Assembly: GCA_017303635.1 (NCBI GenBank)
Contig: JAFLCG010000021.1
Span: 25,748 to 89,747, forward strand
Direction: 5' to 3'
Source: Anaerolineae bacterium
GTDB lineage: Bacteria > Chloroflexota > Anaerolineae > Aggregatilineales > Phototrophicaceae
DNA: 64,000 nt
Positions 24,691-33,150 of this stretch are shown piece by piece. The position numbers were made by a program, and so were the translations under genes. The notes under the pieces are model-generated. The model did not search any database. It was given only the letters and a program-made list of their open reading frames with translations, and was not told the origin of the DNA. Position 1 is the stretch's first letter, and each line of letters opens with the position of its first letter.

Positions 24691-25152
24691 ATGGCCCAGG
24701 CTACGCTGCGAAAAGTCGATCAGAACGGACTCAAGACCGGGCAGGCGGCAACCATCCTGTTGCTCATTCTGGCGTTCATCCTGAATGCACCCGTGATTGT
24801 GGCCTTTGTTGCGCTGGCCCAGTTGCTCGGCGCGTTGGACGTCCCGTTCGCACCTTACCGGCTACTCTACCAGAATGTCGTCAAATCCAGCGGCCTGGTC
24901 AAGCCGCATGTGATTGCCGATAACCCCGAACCCCACCGTTTTGCCATGCTGGTCGGGGCCATCTTCAACGGTGCGGCAACGGTCGCGCTGCTGGCCGGTG
25001 CGCCCGTCCTCGGGTGGGTGTTGGTCGGGATCGTCGTCGTCCTGGCGAACCTCAACTTCTGGCTGAACTTCTGTGCCGGTTGCTGGATGTACTACCAGTT
25101 CAATCGGCTGGGTGTACCCGGCTTCACGGTCAAGAAAGTGGCTAGTGGCTAG
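24691..25152 (+). CDS. DUF4395-domain membrane protein
   Basis: 153 residues with three or four membrane helices (AATILLLILAFILNAPVIVA, FAMLVGAIFNGAATVALLAG, VLGWVLVGIVVVLANLNFWL). The conserved signature FCAGCWMYYQFNRLG carries a CxxC pair facing the membrane edge. DUF4395 proteins are often encoded next to thioredoxins and rhodaneses, and a membrane-anchored thioredoxin follows here. A role in transporting or relaying sulfur or reducing power is an inference. It is translationally close to the carrier gene. Confidence 0.88.
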   Translation: MAQATLRKVDQNGLKTGQAATILLLILAFILNAPVIVAFVALAQLLGALDVPFAPYRLLYQNVVKSSGLVKPHVIADNPEPHRFAMLVGAIFNGAATVALLAGAPVLGWVLVGIVVVLANLNFWLNFCAGCWMYYQFNRLGVPGFTVKKVASG

Positions 25153-25163
25153 CAAGGGAAGCG

Positions 25164-25205
25164 GCGGGCGGATATACGGGCGAAGACGCCCTAATCCGCC
25201 CCTAC
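25164..25205. repeat. GGCGGATATACGGGCGAAGACGCCCTAATCCGCCCCTAC repeat
   Basis: Nested palindrome. An inverted close relative (GGGGAGGATTAGGGCGTCTTCGCCC...) forms the body of the MITE-like element at 45347-45430, and a degenerate one is at 29124-29164. Confidence 0.75.
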
Positions 25206-25295
25206 CTAAGCAACATCAATTGATAAAGACACTCTCCGGCTGGGAACGCGTAGCTGGCAGCCGGTAGCGATCAACCTGAAACCTGAGACAACCCT

Positions 25296-25709
25296 ATGCT
25301 CGAACGCCTGCTCATTGTCACGATCCTGATTGCTACCGGAGTGGCCGCTTACTGCGCCTTCCGGAGCTGGCATGTCCGCCGCGCCCAGGCCGCTGCGCCG
25401 ACGGATCCCATCCTGCGCGAGGCCAAACCCGGCGTGCCGACCATTGTCTACTTCACCACGCCCGGCTGCGTCCCATGCAAGACTCAGCAGCAGCCCGCCC
25501 TGCAAAAATTGCAGGAACGACTGGGCGAACAGATCCATATCGTCAAGGTCGATGCCGCCGAGCAACCCGACGCCGCTGAACGCTGGGGCGTCTTCACCGC
25601 GCCGACCACCTTTGTGGTTGATGGTCGCGGTCAGGTGCGGGAGGTCAATCACGGCGTCGCCGGAACCGACCACCTGCTGCGGCAGATTGAACTGGCGCAA
25701 GCCGCGTGA
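25296..25709 (+). CDS. Membrane-anchored thioredoxin-like protein
   Basis: 137 residues. The N-terminal helix LLIVTILIATGVAAYCAF anchors a thioredoxin fold with the active site TTPGCVPCKTQ (Cys58, Cys61) and the cis-Pro segment FTAPTTFVV. The CVPC motif and TM anchor suggest an extracytoplasmic or membrane-surface reductase. It sits between DUF4395 and the sulfite-oxidase-like gene and overlaps the latter by one base (TGATG), so coupled translation is likely. The probable job is to reduce the CxxC of DUF4395 or a sulfur intermediate. Confidence 0.9.
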   Translation: MLERLLIVTILIATGVAAYCAFRSWHVRRAQAAAPTDPILREAKPGVPTIVYFTTPGCVPCKTQQQPALQKLQERLGEQIHIVKVDAAEQPDAAERWGVFTAPTTFVVDGRGQVREVNHGVAGTDHLLRQIELAQAA

Positions 25710-26761
25710 TGAACTTTGGTAAAGACGCGGCTTTCGCAGCGGTCACCGAAGTACCGTTCAACGGGCATCCACCGCTGGAAGCACTGGCTCAGGCGCACCT
25801 CACCCCGATCGACCTGTTCTTCGTCCGTAATCATGGGGATGTGCCGCTGCTGAACCCGGCGACTCATGGCCTCAGCATCGAGGGACTGGTTGAGCATCCG
25901 CGCAGCCTGAACCTGCATGATCTGGCGGCTTTGGAACCGGTCGAAATCACAGCGGCCCTGCAATGCGCGGGCAACCGGCGGGATGAACTGCTGGCAGTTG
26001 CGCCCATCCCCGGCGAGTTACCCTGGACCGCAGCCGCGATCAGCAACGCGGTTTGGGGCGGCGTGCGCTTGCGCGATGTCTTGATGCATTGCGGCCCGCT
26101 GGCTGACGCTGCACACGTCGCTTTCACCGGACTGGACTCGGTCAGCCGCGAGGGGCAGACTTTCGGCTTCGGTGGCTCGATCCCGCTGGCGAAGGCGCTC
26201 GACCCAGACACGCTGCTGGTCACCCACATGAACGGGGAACCGCTTTCCCCGGTGCACGGCGGCCCGCTGCGAGTCGTGGTGCCGGGCTATCTGGGTGCAC
26301 GCAGCGTCAAGTGGTTGAGCACGATCACTGTCCTGGCGGAGCCATCGACCAATTACTTCCAGCAAAAGGCCTACCGGATGCTGCCGGATGGGGCCATGCT
26401 GGGGGAAAACGCGCCCAACTCGGTCATCTGCTGGCCGTCGAAAGACAGCCAGCACCCTGCTGGAACGCTGTCGGTATTGGGCTATGCGCTCAGCGGTGGC
26501 GATCCCATCGAGCGGGTCGAAGTCTCGGCTGATGATGGACGCACCTGGCAACCGGCCCAGTTCCTCGATGAACCGGCTTCGCGCTGGGCGTGGCGGTTGT
26601 GGAGCGTGACGGTGGAGGTCAGGCCGGGTGAGCAGCAGTTGATCGCCCGCGCTTTCGACGCGGCGGGCCGCACCCAACCGCGTGACACCGGGCCGCTGTG
26701 GAACCTGAAAGGCTACGCCAACAACGCCTGGCACCGGGTGCATGTGAAGATTCAGGACTAA
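25709..26761 (+). CDS. Sulfite oxidase-like molybdopterin enzyme
   Basis: 350 residues. The Mo-ligand cysteine is C86 in AALQCAGNRRDEL. HGGPLRVVVPGYLGARSVKW is the conserved pterin/substrate-arginine block, and the C-terminal ~100 residues (ERVEVSADDGRTWQPAQF) form the dimerisation Ig-like domain. There is no Tat signal or heme domain, so it looks cytoplasmic. It is closer to plant-type or bacterial stand-alone sulfite oxidases than to YedY. It may oxidise sulfite to sulfate or handle another S-oxide. ATG 25709 shares a base with the upstream stop; a GTG at 25706 is the alternative. Confidence 0.9.
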   Translation: MNFGKDAAFAAVTEVPFNGHPPLEALAQAHLTPIDLFFVRNHGDVPLLNPATHGLSIEGLVEHPRSLNLHDLAALEPVEITAALQCAGNRRDELLAVAPIPGELPWTAAAISNAVWGGVRLRDVLMHCGPLADAAHVAFTGLDSVSREGQTFGFGGSIPLAKALDPDTLLVTHMNGEPLSPVHGGPLRVVVPGYLGARSVKWLSTITVLAEPSTNYFQQKAYRMLPDGAMLGENAPNSVICWPSKDSQHPAGTLSVLGYALSGGDPIERVEVSADDGRTWQPAQFLDEPASRWAWRLWSVTVEVRPGEQQLIARAFDAAGRTQPRDTGPLWNLKGYANNAWHRVHVKIQD

Positions 26762-26777
26762 ACACAGAGGCACAGAG
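26762..26777. repeat. Left inverted repeat of GxxExxY cassette
   Basis: ACACAGAGGCACAGAG, exact reverse complement of 27212-27227, starting at the stop codon of the sulfite-oxidase-like gene. Confidence 0.85.
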
Positions 26778-26797
26778 TAGACACAGAGGTTCACAGA

Positions 26798-27187
26798 GTG
26801 AATGAGGATGACAAGTATCCTATCCGGCGATTGACCGGGCGCATTCTGGGTGCAGCTATTGAGGTGCATCGTGTGATCGGGCCGGGACTGCTGGAGAGTG
26901 TTTATCAGACGGCGCTGGCCCAGGAACTGACTCTTCAAGGTATCCAATTTCAGCGGGAAGTCAGTCTCGCACTGGAATACAAGGGTGTACGAATTGAGAA
27001 TGCATATCGGTTGGATTTTCTCGTCGAGAATCAAGTCGTGGTCGAACTCAAGTCGGTGAAAGTCATGGAGCCGATCTTTGCCTCACAGACCTTGACCTAT
27101 CTTAAAATCACAGGTTGCCGGGTCGGCCTGCTCATCAACTTCAATGAAGCTAAACTGATGGAAGGTGTGCAACGCTTTATCCGCTAA
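26798..27187 (+). CDS. GxxExxY protein
   Basis: 129 residues from GTG 26798. LTGRILGAAIEVHRVIGPGL then LESVYQTAL contains the family motif GxxExxY (GPGLLESVY). QREVSLALEYKGVRI, YRLDFLVENQVVVELKSV and ITGCRVGLLINFNE complete the PD-(D/E)XK-like core with D...ExK (LDFLV...VELK). It is a presumed nuclease-like fold of unknown role that is widespread in environmental bacteria. The ribosome site AGAGG is supplied by the flanking repeat. It interrupts the sulfur island and is bracketed by a 16-bp perfect inverted repeat. Confidence 0.9.
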   Translation: MNEDDKYPIRRLTGRILGAAIEVHRVIGPGLLESVYQTALAQELTLQGIQFQREVSLALEYKGVRIENAYRLDFLVENQVVVELKSVKVMEPIFASQTLTYLKITGCRVGLLINFNEAKLMEGVQRFIR

Positions 27188-27211
27188 ATACTCTGTGCTT
27201 CTCTGTGTATC

Positions 27212-27227
27212 CTCTGTGCCTCTGTGT
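27212..27227. repeat. Right inverted repeat of GxxExxY cassette
   Basis: CTCTGTGCCTCTGTGT, exact inverted partner of 26762-26777; the unit spans 466 bases. A further degenerate unit precedes it at 27191-27206. Confidence 0.85.
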
Positions 27228-27249
27228 TGAATGATTTGGAGTTTGAACC

Positions 27250-28503
27250 ATGAGCATCCCTGTACACGCAACCGCCGACCTCACCCATGAGGAAATTCGG
27301 CGCTACAGCCGCCACCTCATCATGCCGGAAGTGGGCATCGAGGGGCAGCGCAAACTCAAATCCGCCAGCGTCCTGCTGATCGGCACGGGCGGACTCGGCA
27401 GCCCACTGGCGCTGTATCTGGCCGCGGCGGGCATCGGGCGGATCGGCCTGGTCGATTATGATGTGGTCGATGAGACCAACCTGCAACGCCAGGTGATTCA
27501 CGGGCAGGCGGCGGTCGGCAAGCTGAAGGTGGAGAGCGCCAAGGGCCGGATGCTGGACATCAACCCGCACTTGCAGGTCGATCTCTACAACGAGCCGCTG
27601 ACCAGCGAGAACGCCCTGCGCCTGATGGAACCGTACGATGTGATTATCGACGGTACCGATAACTTCCCGACGCGTTACCTGGTCAATGATGCCTGCGTCA
27701 AGCTGGGCAAGCCCAACGTCTACGGCAGCATCTTCCGCTTTGAGGGGCAGCTCAGTGTGTTCTACCCGGCGGCGGGCGACCATGCCCCCTGCTACCGCTG
27801 CATGTTCCCGGAGCCACCCCCGCCCGGCCTCGTGCCGAGCTGCGCCGAGGGCGGGGTGCTGGGCATCCTCCCCGGCACCATCGGCACCATGCAGGCCACC
27901 GAGGCCATCAAGCTGATCCTGGGCATTGGCGAGTCGATGATCGGGCGGATGCTGCTGTACGATGCGCTGGAGATGAGCTTCACCAAGCTAAAAGTCCGCA
28001 AGAACCCGGCCTGCCCGGTGTGCAGCATCCCGCATGAGCAGGTGACCCTGATCGACTACGAACAGTTCTGCGGGATGCCCGCCCATGACCGCAGTCTGTA
28101 TCAATCCGCGAGCAACGGCGCAACGATGACCAAACACATGGACGAGATCAGCGTGACGGCGCTCAAGGGGCGGCTGGATGCCGGGGAAGACCTGGTCATC
28201 GTCGATGTGCGCGACCCGCACGAGTGGGAGATTGTGGCGCTGGACGGCACGCTCCGCATTCCGAAGGGGCAAATCGAACAGGCCAAGAATGATGTCAAAG
28301 CCGGGCGCAAGACCCGCGAGCAAACCGTGCTGGCGCAGATCCCGATGGATCGGGAGGTGATCGTCCACTGCCGATCCGGGAAGCGCAGCGCCGACTCGAT
28401 CAACTTCCTGCGGGAGGCGGGTTACCAGAATACGCTGGTGAATGTGGTCGGCGGGATTCTGGCGTGGGCCGATGAGGTCGATCCGAGTTTGCCGAAGTAT
28501 TAG
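27250..28503 (+). CDS. moeB: MoeB/ThiF-type sulfur-carrier adenylyltransferase fused to rhodanese
   Basis: 417 residues. The E1-like domain (~1-260) has ATP-binding LLIGTGGLGSPLALYL, DYDVVDETNLQRQV, the Zn cysteine pairs CYRC and CPVC, and the candidate catalytic Cys in GLVPSCAEGG. The C-terminal rhodanese (~300-417) has VDVRDPHEWEI and active-site VIVHCRSGKRSADS. It would adenylate the Gly-Gly end of a MoaD/ThiS/CysO-like protein and hand it persulfide sulfur, matching MoeZ of the mycobacterial CysO pathway. The carrier gene is 2.6 kb upstream in the same orientation. Confidence 0.93.
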   Translation: MSIPVHATADLTHEEIRRYSRHLIMPEVGIEGQRKLKSASVLLIGTGGLGSPLALYLAAAGIGRIGLVDYDVVDETNLQRQVIHGQAAVGKLKVESAKGRMLDINPHLQVDLYNEPLTSENALRLMEPYDVIIDGTDNFPTRYLVNDACVKLGKPNVYGSIFRFEGQLSVFYPAAGDHAPCYRCMFPEPPPPGLVPSCAEGGVLGILPGTIGTMQATEAIKLILGIGESMIGRMLLYDALEMSFTKLKVRKNPACPVCSIPHEQVTLIDYEQFCGMPAHDRSLYQSASNGATMTKHMDEISVTALKGRLDAGEDLVIVDVRDPHEWEIVALDGTLRIPKGQIEQAKNDVKAGRKTREQTVLAQIPMDREVIVHCRSGKRSADSINFLREAGYQNTLVNVVGGILAWADEVDPSLPKY

Positions 28504-28868
28504 CGTAGAAGCAGGAACCAAGTGGGTTTCAGGTTGCTGGTTTCAGGTTTCAGGTGCAGAGTTCGTTAGTGGCGGCTATGGCGGCTGTGGCGGATTGGCT
28601 GCGCCGCCACTGATTTCAAATGTCGTCGACGTCGGAAGCGACACAGCGACAAATTTGGCCCTAAATGACTTCCTTCGGTCGCCCCACAGGGATTTCTTCC
28701 GGTCACAGATTTGAATATCCGGAGTCATCGCTGTTGAGAGCTTGGCGGTGTTGGTGGCGTTGCCAAGATGGCCATGCTGGGACGAAAGGCGTGTGTGGGC
28801 GTGATGTAAAGATGATCGCACCGCTTTTCGACCTCCCCCACACTATACCACAGCCTGAGACGACGAAA

Positions 28869-28884
28869 CGGAACATATGTTCCG
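28869..28884. repeat. GGAACATATGTTCC palindrome, copy 2
   Basis: CGGAACATATGTTCCG followed by ATTTTGGGCCG, the same downstream context as copy 1. Confidence 0.8.
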
Positions 28885-29175
28885 ATTTTGGGCCGTTTTT
28901 GCGACCCGGATTTGCCCCATTCACCGGCGTAGGTTTTTGTAGGGACAGGCGCAAAGATCTGCTACGCGACCCCTATCCCCCGGCCCCTTTCCCCGCACGC
29001 GGAGAAAGGGGAGTCCAGACGGGAGAAACGGCGGCTTTCTGGCTGAAAATCGGGGGCACAGAAAAACCTACCCTTGAGAAGGATTTTAGGGGGGTGCATC
29101 CGAGACTTGGGGAAAACGCTCCAGACGGGAGGACATACGGCGCAGACGCCTAGTCCTCCCCTACAATACCCATCG

Positions 29176-29200
29176 GTAGGGACGCCATTTTTGGCGTCCG
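29176..29200. repeat. GTAGGGACGCCATTTTTGGCGTCCG palindrome
   Basis: Hairpin element. A close copy with a different loop is at 59128-59153, and a divergent one abuts the Mrr remnant. Confidence 0.75.
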
Positions 29201-29313
29201 CGATGACCCTGCCCCAAAACCCGGATGCACCCTTTAGGGGTGAGGTGCTTGCCCCTGCCCTCCCCATCGGTTATAGTGCAGATACTCTGCCGATACGCCA
29301 CACGGGGGAGCCA

Positions 29314-32118
29314 ATGTCCCACTACGATGTCTTCATTTCCTACTCGCGCAAGGATGACGCGGACCAGTTCGTGACGCGCATGAAGGCCGCGCTGGAGGCC
29401 GCCGGGCTGCGCGTGTGGATGGATGACAAGATCGTCAGCAGCGCCGAGTGGTGGGCGCAAATCGAAACCCACATCGAGCGCAGCCACAACTTTTTGCTGT
29501 TCATCAGCGAGCATTCGCTGGCCTCCGAGTGGTGCCAGAAAGAGATTGCCCACGCTTTTGACAATGGCAAGCGCCTGATCGCCTTCCAACTGAGCGCGAT
29601 TGACGAGAAGCGCGTCAAGGGCACTTGGATGGATACCGGCTGGGAACAGATCGCCCGCGCCAACTGGGAGCCGCTGCGGAAGGTGCAGTGGATCACTGAC
29701 CACCTCGACGTGCCGGATTTTGCGGCGGCGGTCGAGCGCATCCGCGCCGATGCCCAGTCTGATCCCAAATATGTGGAAGCGCACACCCGCCTGCTGCTGC
29801 AAGCCCAGACCTGGCAGAACAGCGGCGAAAGCCCCGGCGCACACATCAGCGGGGAGCCGCTGGCGGAGGCCGAACGCTGGTTAGCAGGGTGGGATGGCAA
29901 GACCCTGCCCGCGCCAACCGATCTGCAACGGGCGTTTGTGAGCGCGTGCCGGACGGCGCAGGTCGCCGCCGAGCAAGCCTCCGCAGCCGAAGAAGCCCGT
30001 GTGCAGGAGCTGGAAGCGAGGGCGCAACACGCACAGCACGAACTGACCGCCGTTCAAGCAAAGATTGCCGAGGGCGAAGGGCGCATCAGGTCACTCGAAT
30101 TGGCGGCTGATGCCGTTGAAATTCTCAATGATCCTGCTGGCAATTATGAACTAGCCGCATTGCTAGGCATTAGAGCTTTACGAGTGAGATACACACCTCA
30201 TGCAGATGCGGCACTGATCAAAGCCTCCGATGGCTTGCATACCTTCGCTGTACTCTATGGACATGATGGTTACATAACTAATGCAGTCTTTAGCCCGGAT
30301 GGTCACTTCATTATTACTGCGAATTCAGACAGTGCAGTTCGCATCTGGGAAACAGCGACAGGCAAACTCAACCGTGTTTTGCGTGGACACGAGGGGGGGA
30401 TAAGCAGCGCAACCTATAGCCCAGATGGTCAATTTATTGTCACTGCGAGTTGGGACAAGACGGTTCGAATCTGGAATGCACTGACTGGAGACTTTATACG
30501 TATTTTTCGTGGTCATTCAGGACAAGTAACTCACGCAGCCTATAGTCCAGATGGGCGCTTTATTGTCAGCTCTAGTCTAGATCACACCGCCCAAATCTGG
30601 AATTCAGTGACAGGTGAGAGAATTCTAACTTTCAGTGGGCATCAGCATGATGTAAGTAGTGCGGCCTACAGCCCCGATGGGCAACTGATTCTTACCACTA
30701 GCTTTGATGGTACTGCTCTTGTCTGGAAGGCCGAAACCGGGCAACTTATCCAGAAATTTCACAAACATGAGAGCGGGATTTCAAGCGGTATGTTCAGCCC
30801 GGACGGGCGTTTTATAGTTACAGCGAGTGCAGACAATACCTCTCGGATTTGGCAAGTTTCAACCGGAGAAGCTATCCAGGTTCTCCGTGGACCCGAAGGG
30901 GGTATGTCAAGCGCCGCCTATAGTCCAGATGGGCGTTTTATCGTCACCGGCAGTGGAAGTCACACCGCTCGCATTTGGGATGCGATAACAGGAGACGTCA
31001 TCCGCGTCCTCCGCGGGCATATGGGTCGTGTCAATTGTGTTGCCTACAGCCCGGACGGCCGCTCCATAGTTACAGGCAGCAGAGATACTACCGCCCGTCT
31101 CTGGAAAGCAATCGCAACTCATGAAGTTCGGGTACTAAGCGGACACGGACATATTGTGCGATGTGCTACCTATAGCCCAGATGGGTATTTCGTTGTAACC
31201 GCAAGTGATGACCATACTGCTCGCATCTGGGATACACTCACAGGTGGATCAGTCCTTATCCTGCGGGGGCATGAGGAAAAAGTCCATAGCGCAGCCTATA
31301 GCCCAGATGGGTATTTCGTTGTAACCGCAAGTGATGACCATACTGCTCGTATCTGGAATGCAACAACAGGAGAACCCATATACATCCTGCAAGGACACCA
31401 GCATGGGGTGACTAGTGCGGCTTACAGCCCTGACGGGCGTTTCATAGTTACTGCTAGTCTTGACCACACCGCTCGCATATGGAATGCATCAACCGGTGAA
31501 CTCATCCAGATATTAGCCAGACATCAAGATGGCGTGAATAACGCAACCTACAATCAGAGTGGAAGTTTCATTTTCACAGCAGACAGAAATCGCACCGCCC
31601 ACATCTGGGATGCAACAACAAACAAGCTCATTTGTACACTGCATGGGCATGCAGGTTTTGTATATAACCTGATCTCTGAAACAACTGACCGTTTCGCCGT
31701 TAGTGCTAGTTCAGATCGCACAGCCCGAATCTGGGACATAAATACAGGTGAAACAGTTCATGTGCTGCATGGTCATCAAAGCGAGGTGAGGAGCGCGGCT
31801 TTCAGTCCTAACGGGAACCTTATTGTCACTACAAGTTCAGATTCCACAGCACGCATCTGGGATGCAACCACTGGGGAGGAAATCCGGGTGCTGCGCGGTC
31901 ATCACGGTGTAGTTTATAGTGCCGCTTTCAGCCCGGATGGGCGCTTTATTGTTACCGCCAGTGATGATGGTACCGCCCGTATCTGGGATGCCGACTACCG
32001 CGACTTCATCGCTTACGCCTGCACCCGCGTCTTCCGCGATTTCACGCCTGAGGAACGGCGGCGATACGGGATCGACGACACGCCGACGTGTCCGCAGTTT
32101 GGGAACCTCACCCCCTAG
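29314..32118 (+). CDS. TIR - coiled coil - 14 WD40 repeat protein
   Basis: 934 residues from ATG 29314, which has GGGGGAG 6 bases upstream; the ORF extends 80 codons further through repeat DNA. Residues 1-~140 are a TIR domain (HYDVFISYSRKDDADQFV, LRVWMDDKI, LLFISEHSLASEWCQKEI). A helical, Ala/Glu/Gln-rich segment (~200-270; EEARVQELEARAQHAQHEL) follows. Fourteen ~42-residue WD40 repeats (AYSPDGRFIVTAS...ARIWDA) would form two seven-bladed propellers. The tail is RVFRDFTPEERRRYGIDDTP. No NACHT or NB-ARC ATPase lies between TIR and WD40. The repeats are visibly more AT-rich than the TIR part, suggesting separate origins. It may be a defence or signalling sensor; the catalytic Glu of NADase TIRs is not assigned. 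Confidence 0.9.
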   Translation: MSHYDVFISYSRKDDADQFVTRMKAALEAAGLRVWMDDKIVSSAEWWAQIETHIERSHNFLLFISEHSLASEWCQKEIAHAFDNGKRLIAFQLSAIDEKRVKGTWMDTGWEQIARANWEPLRKVQWITDHLDVPDFAAAVERIRADAQSDPKYVEAHTRLLLQAQTWQNSGESPGAHISGEPLAEAERWLAGWDGKTLPAPTDLQRAFVSACRTAQVAAEQASAAEEARVQELEARAQHAQHELTAVQAKIAEGEGRIRSLELAADAVEILNDPAGNYELAALLGIRALRVRYTPHADAALIKASDGLHTFAVLYGHDGYITNAVFSPDGHFIITANSDSAVRIWETATGKLNRVLRGHEGGISSATYSPDGQFIVTASWDKTVRIWNALTGDFIRIFRGHSGQVTHAAYSPDGRFIVSSSLDHTAQIWNSVTGERILTFSGHQHDVSSAAYSPDGQLILTTSFDGTALVWKAETGQLIQKFHKHESGISSGMFSPDGRFIVTASADNTSRIWQVSTGEAIQVLRGPEGGMSSAAYSPDGRFIVTGSGSHTARIWDAITGDVIRVLRGHMGRVNCVAYSPDGRSIVTGSRDTTARLWKAIATHEVRVLSGHGHIVRCATYSPDGYFVVTASDDHTARIWDTLTGGSVLILRGHEEKVHSAAYSPDGYFVVTASDDHTARIWNATTGEPIYILQGHQHGVTSAAYSPDGRFIVTASLDHTARIWNASTGELIQILARHQDGVNNATYNQSGSFIFTADRNRTAHIWDATTNKLICTLHGHAGFVYNLISETTDRFAVSASSDRTARIWDINTGETVHVLHGHQSEVRSAAFSPNGNLIVTTSSDSTARIWDATTGEEIRVLRGHHGVVYSAAFSPDGRFIVTASDDGTARIWDADYRDFIAYACTRVFRDFTPEERRRYGIDDTPTCPQFGNLTP

Positions 32119-32195
32119 CCCCCTCTCCGGCGCGACCCTGACGCATTGAACGAATGAGACTCTGTGGGAGTCGGGTCGCTGGAGAGGGGGAACCG
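32107..32195. repeat. CCTCACCCCCTAGCCCCCTCTCC...GGAGAGGGGGAACC element
   Basis: Inverted repeat that overlaps the last codons of the WD40 gene and separates it from the duplicated tail. Confidence 0.65.
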
Positions 32196-32220
32196 GAGTG
32201 CGACCTAGCGGTGAGGTTTC

Positions 32221-32319
32221 GCCTGCACCCGCGTCTTCCGCGATTTCACGCCGGAGGAACGTGCGCGGTATGGGATCGACGACATGCCGACGTGTGAACG
32301 GTTTGGGCCGGGGGCGTAG
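32221..32319 (+). pseudogene. Remnant of a second WD40-protein 3' end
   Basis: 33 codons in frame to TAG read ACTRVFRDFTPEERARYGID then DMPTCERFGPGA. The last residues of the upstream TIR-WD40 protein are nearly the same (ACTRVFRDFTPEERRRYGID). It has no start or upstream domain. It looks like the stump of a tandem paralogue lost by deletion. Confidence 0.8.
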
Positions 32320-32346
32320 GCCTCCGCCCTAAAATCGAGACAAGAT

Positions 32347-32362
32347 CGGAACATATATTCCG
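32347..32362. repeat. GGAACATATGTTCC palindrome, copy 3 (one change)
   Basis: CGGAACATATATTCCG followed by ATTTTTCC; the central G of the right arm is changed to A. Confidence 0.75.
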
Positions 32363-32584
32363 ATTTTTCCAGGCACCTGTGTTATCCTGTGCATACAGTT
32401 CAATCCGAGCTTGGCAGCTTGGCCTCCCCGGCAACGCAACCAACGCCGCCAAGCTCCCTCAAATCTTGGTCTCCTTGGCAGCCGACCTTGCCAAACTCAC
32501 CCCGAAAGTAAAGGCGCTGGCACCCGAACGGCATCCGCGTTTATACTGGGCGGCACAATCCGATTGCAACCACCGGGCAGCACC

Positions 32585-33145
32585 GTGACTCGCCGCTACG
32601 ACCAGATCATTGTTGTGGATATTGAATGTACCTGCTGGGAACGGCATACACCGCCCGGTCAGGAGAATGAAATTATCGAGATCGGCCTCTGTCGCCTGGT
32701 GCCGCAGACTGGCGAACGCTTTGGTAAGCGCAGCATCCTGGTCAAGCCGGAACGCTCCACCGTGAGTCCCTTCTGTACCCAGTTGACCACGCTCACCCAG
32801 GAGCAGGTGGATGGCGGCATCTCCTTCACGGCGGCCTGCGCCGTGCTGGAACGCGAATACAAGACCAGGCAGCGCGTCTGGGCGTCCTACGGGGATTATG
32901 ACCGTCAGCAGTTCGAGCGTCAGTGCGCGGCGCGGGGCATCCCGTATCCCTTTGGCCCATCCCACCTGAACATCAAGACGCTGGTGACCGTGTTCCGGTC
33001 GATGCGGCATGATCTGGGCATGGCGCAGGCGCTGCAGGCCATGGAACTGCCGCTGGAAGGCACCCATCATCGAGGGGATGACGACGCCTGGAATGCCGCC
33101 CTCATCCTGGCGCGGCTGGTGCTGGAGAAGCATGAAGGCAGCTGA
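32585..33145 (+). CDS. 3'-5' exonuclease, DEDD (ERI-1/KapD-like)
   Basis: About 186 residues from GTG 32585 (VTRRYDQIIVVDIECTCW). The acidic active-site residues are D and E in VVDIECTCWE, D in ASYGDYDRQQF, and H/D in GTHHRGDDDAWNAALIL, the DEDDh set of RNase T/ERI-1-type exonucleases. The WE.....GQENEIIEIG continuation is typical of the ERI-1/KapD branch that trims RNA 3' ends. The longer upstream ORF runs through repeats. It is followed 5 bases later by the HXXEE gene. Confidence 0.85.
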   Translation: MTRRYDQIIVVDIECTCWERHTPPGQENEIIEIGLCRLVPQTGERFGKRSILVKPERSTVSPFCTQLTTLTQEQVDGGISFTAACAVLEREYKTRQRVWASYGDYDRQQFERQCAARGIPYPFGPSHLNIKTLVTVFRSMRHDLGMAQALQAMELPLEGTHHRGDDDAWNAALILARLVLEKHEGS

Positions 33146-33150
33146 TCCGT

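Larger units (their letters stand above)
28504..29313. other. 810-base gene-free interval built of repeats
   Basis: From left: GTTTCAGG-type repeats (28530), GGCGGCTATGGCGG... (28572), a GCTTGGCGGTGTTGG block (28738), a GGAACATATGTTCC palindrome (28869), a CCCCCGGCCCC element (28975), and two GTAGGGACGC-type palindromes (29124-29200). No gene is seen. Confidence 0.65.
32119..32584. other. Interval with WD40-tail remnant and repeats
   Basis: It contains a duplicated gene end (32221-32319), palindrome copy 3 (32347) and a GCTTGGC / CAACGCCGCCAAGCTCCC block (32404-32500) that is shared, inverted, with 62160-62260. No intact gene. Confidence 0.65.
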
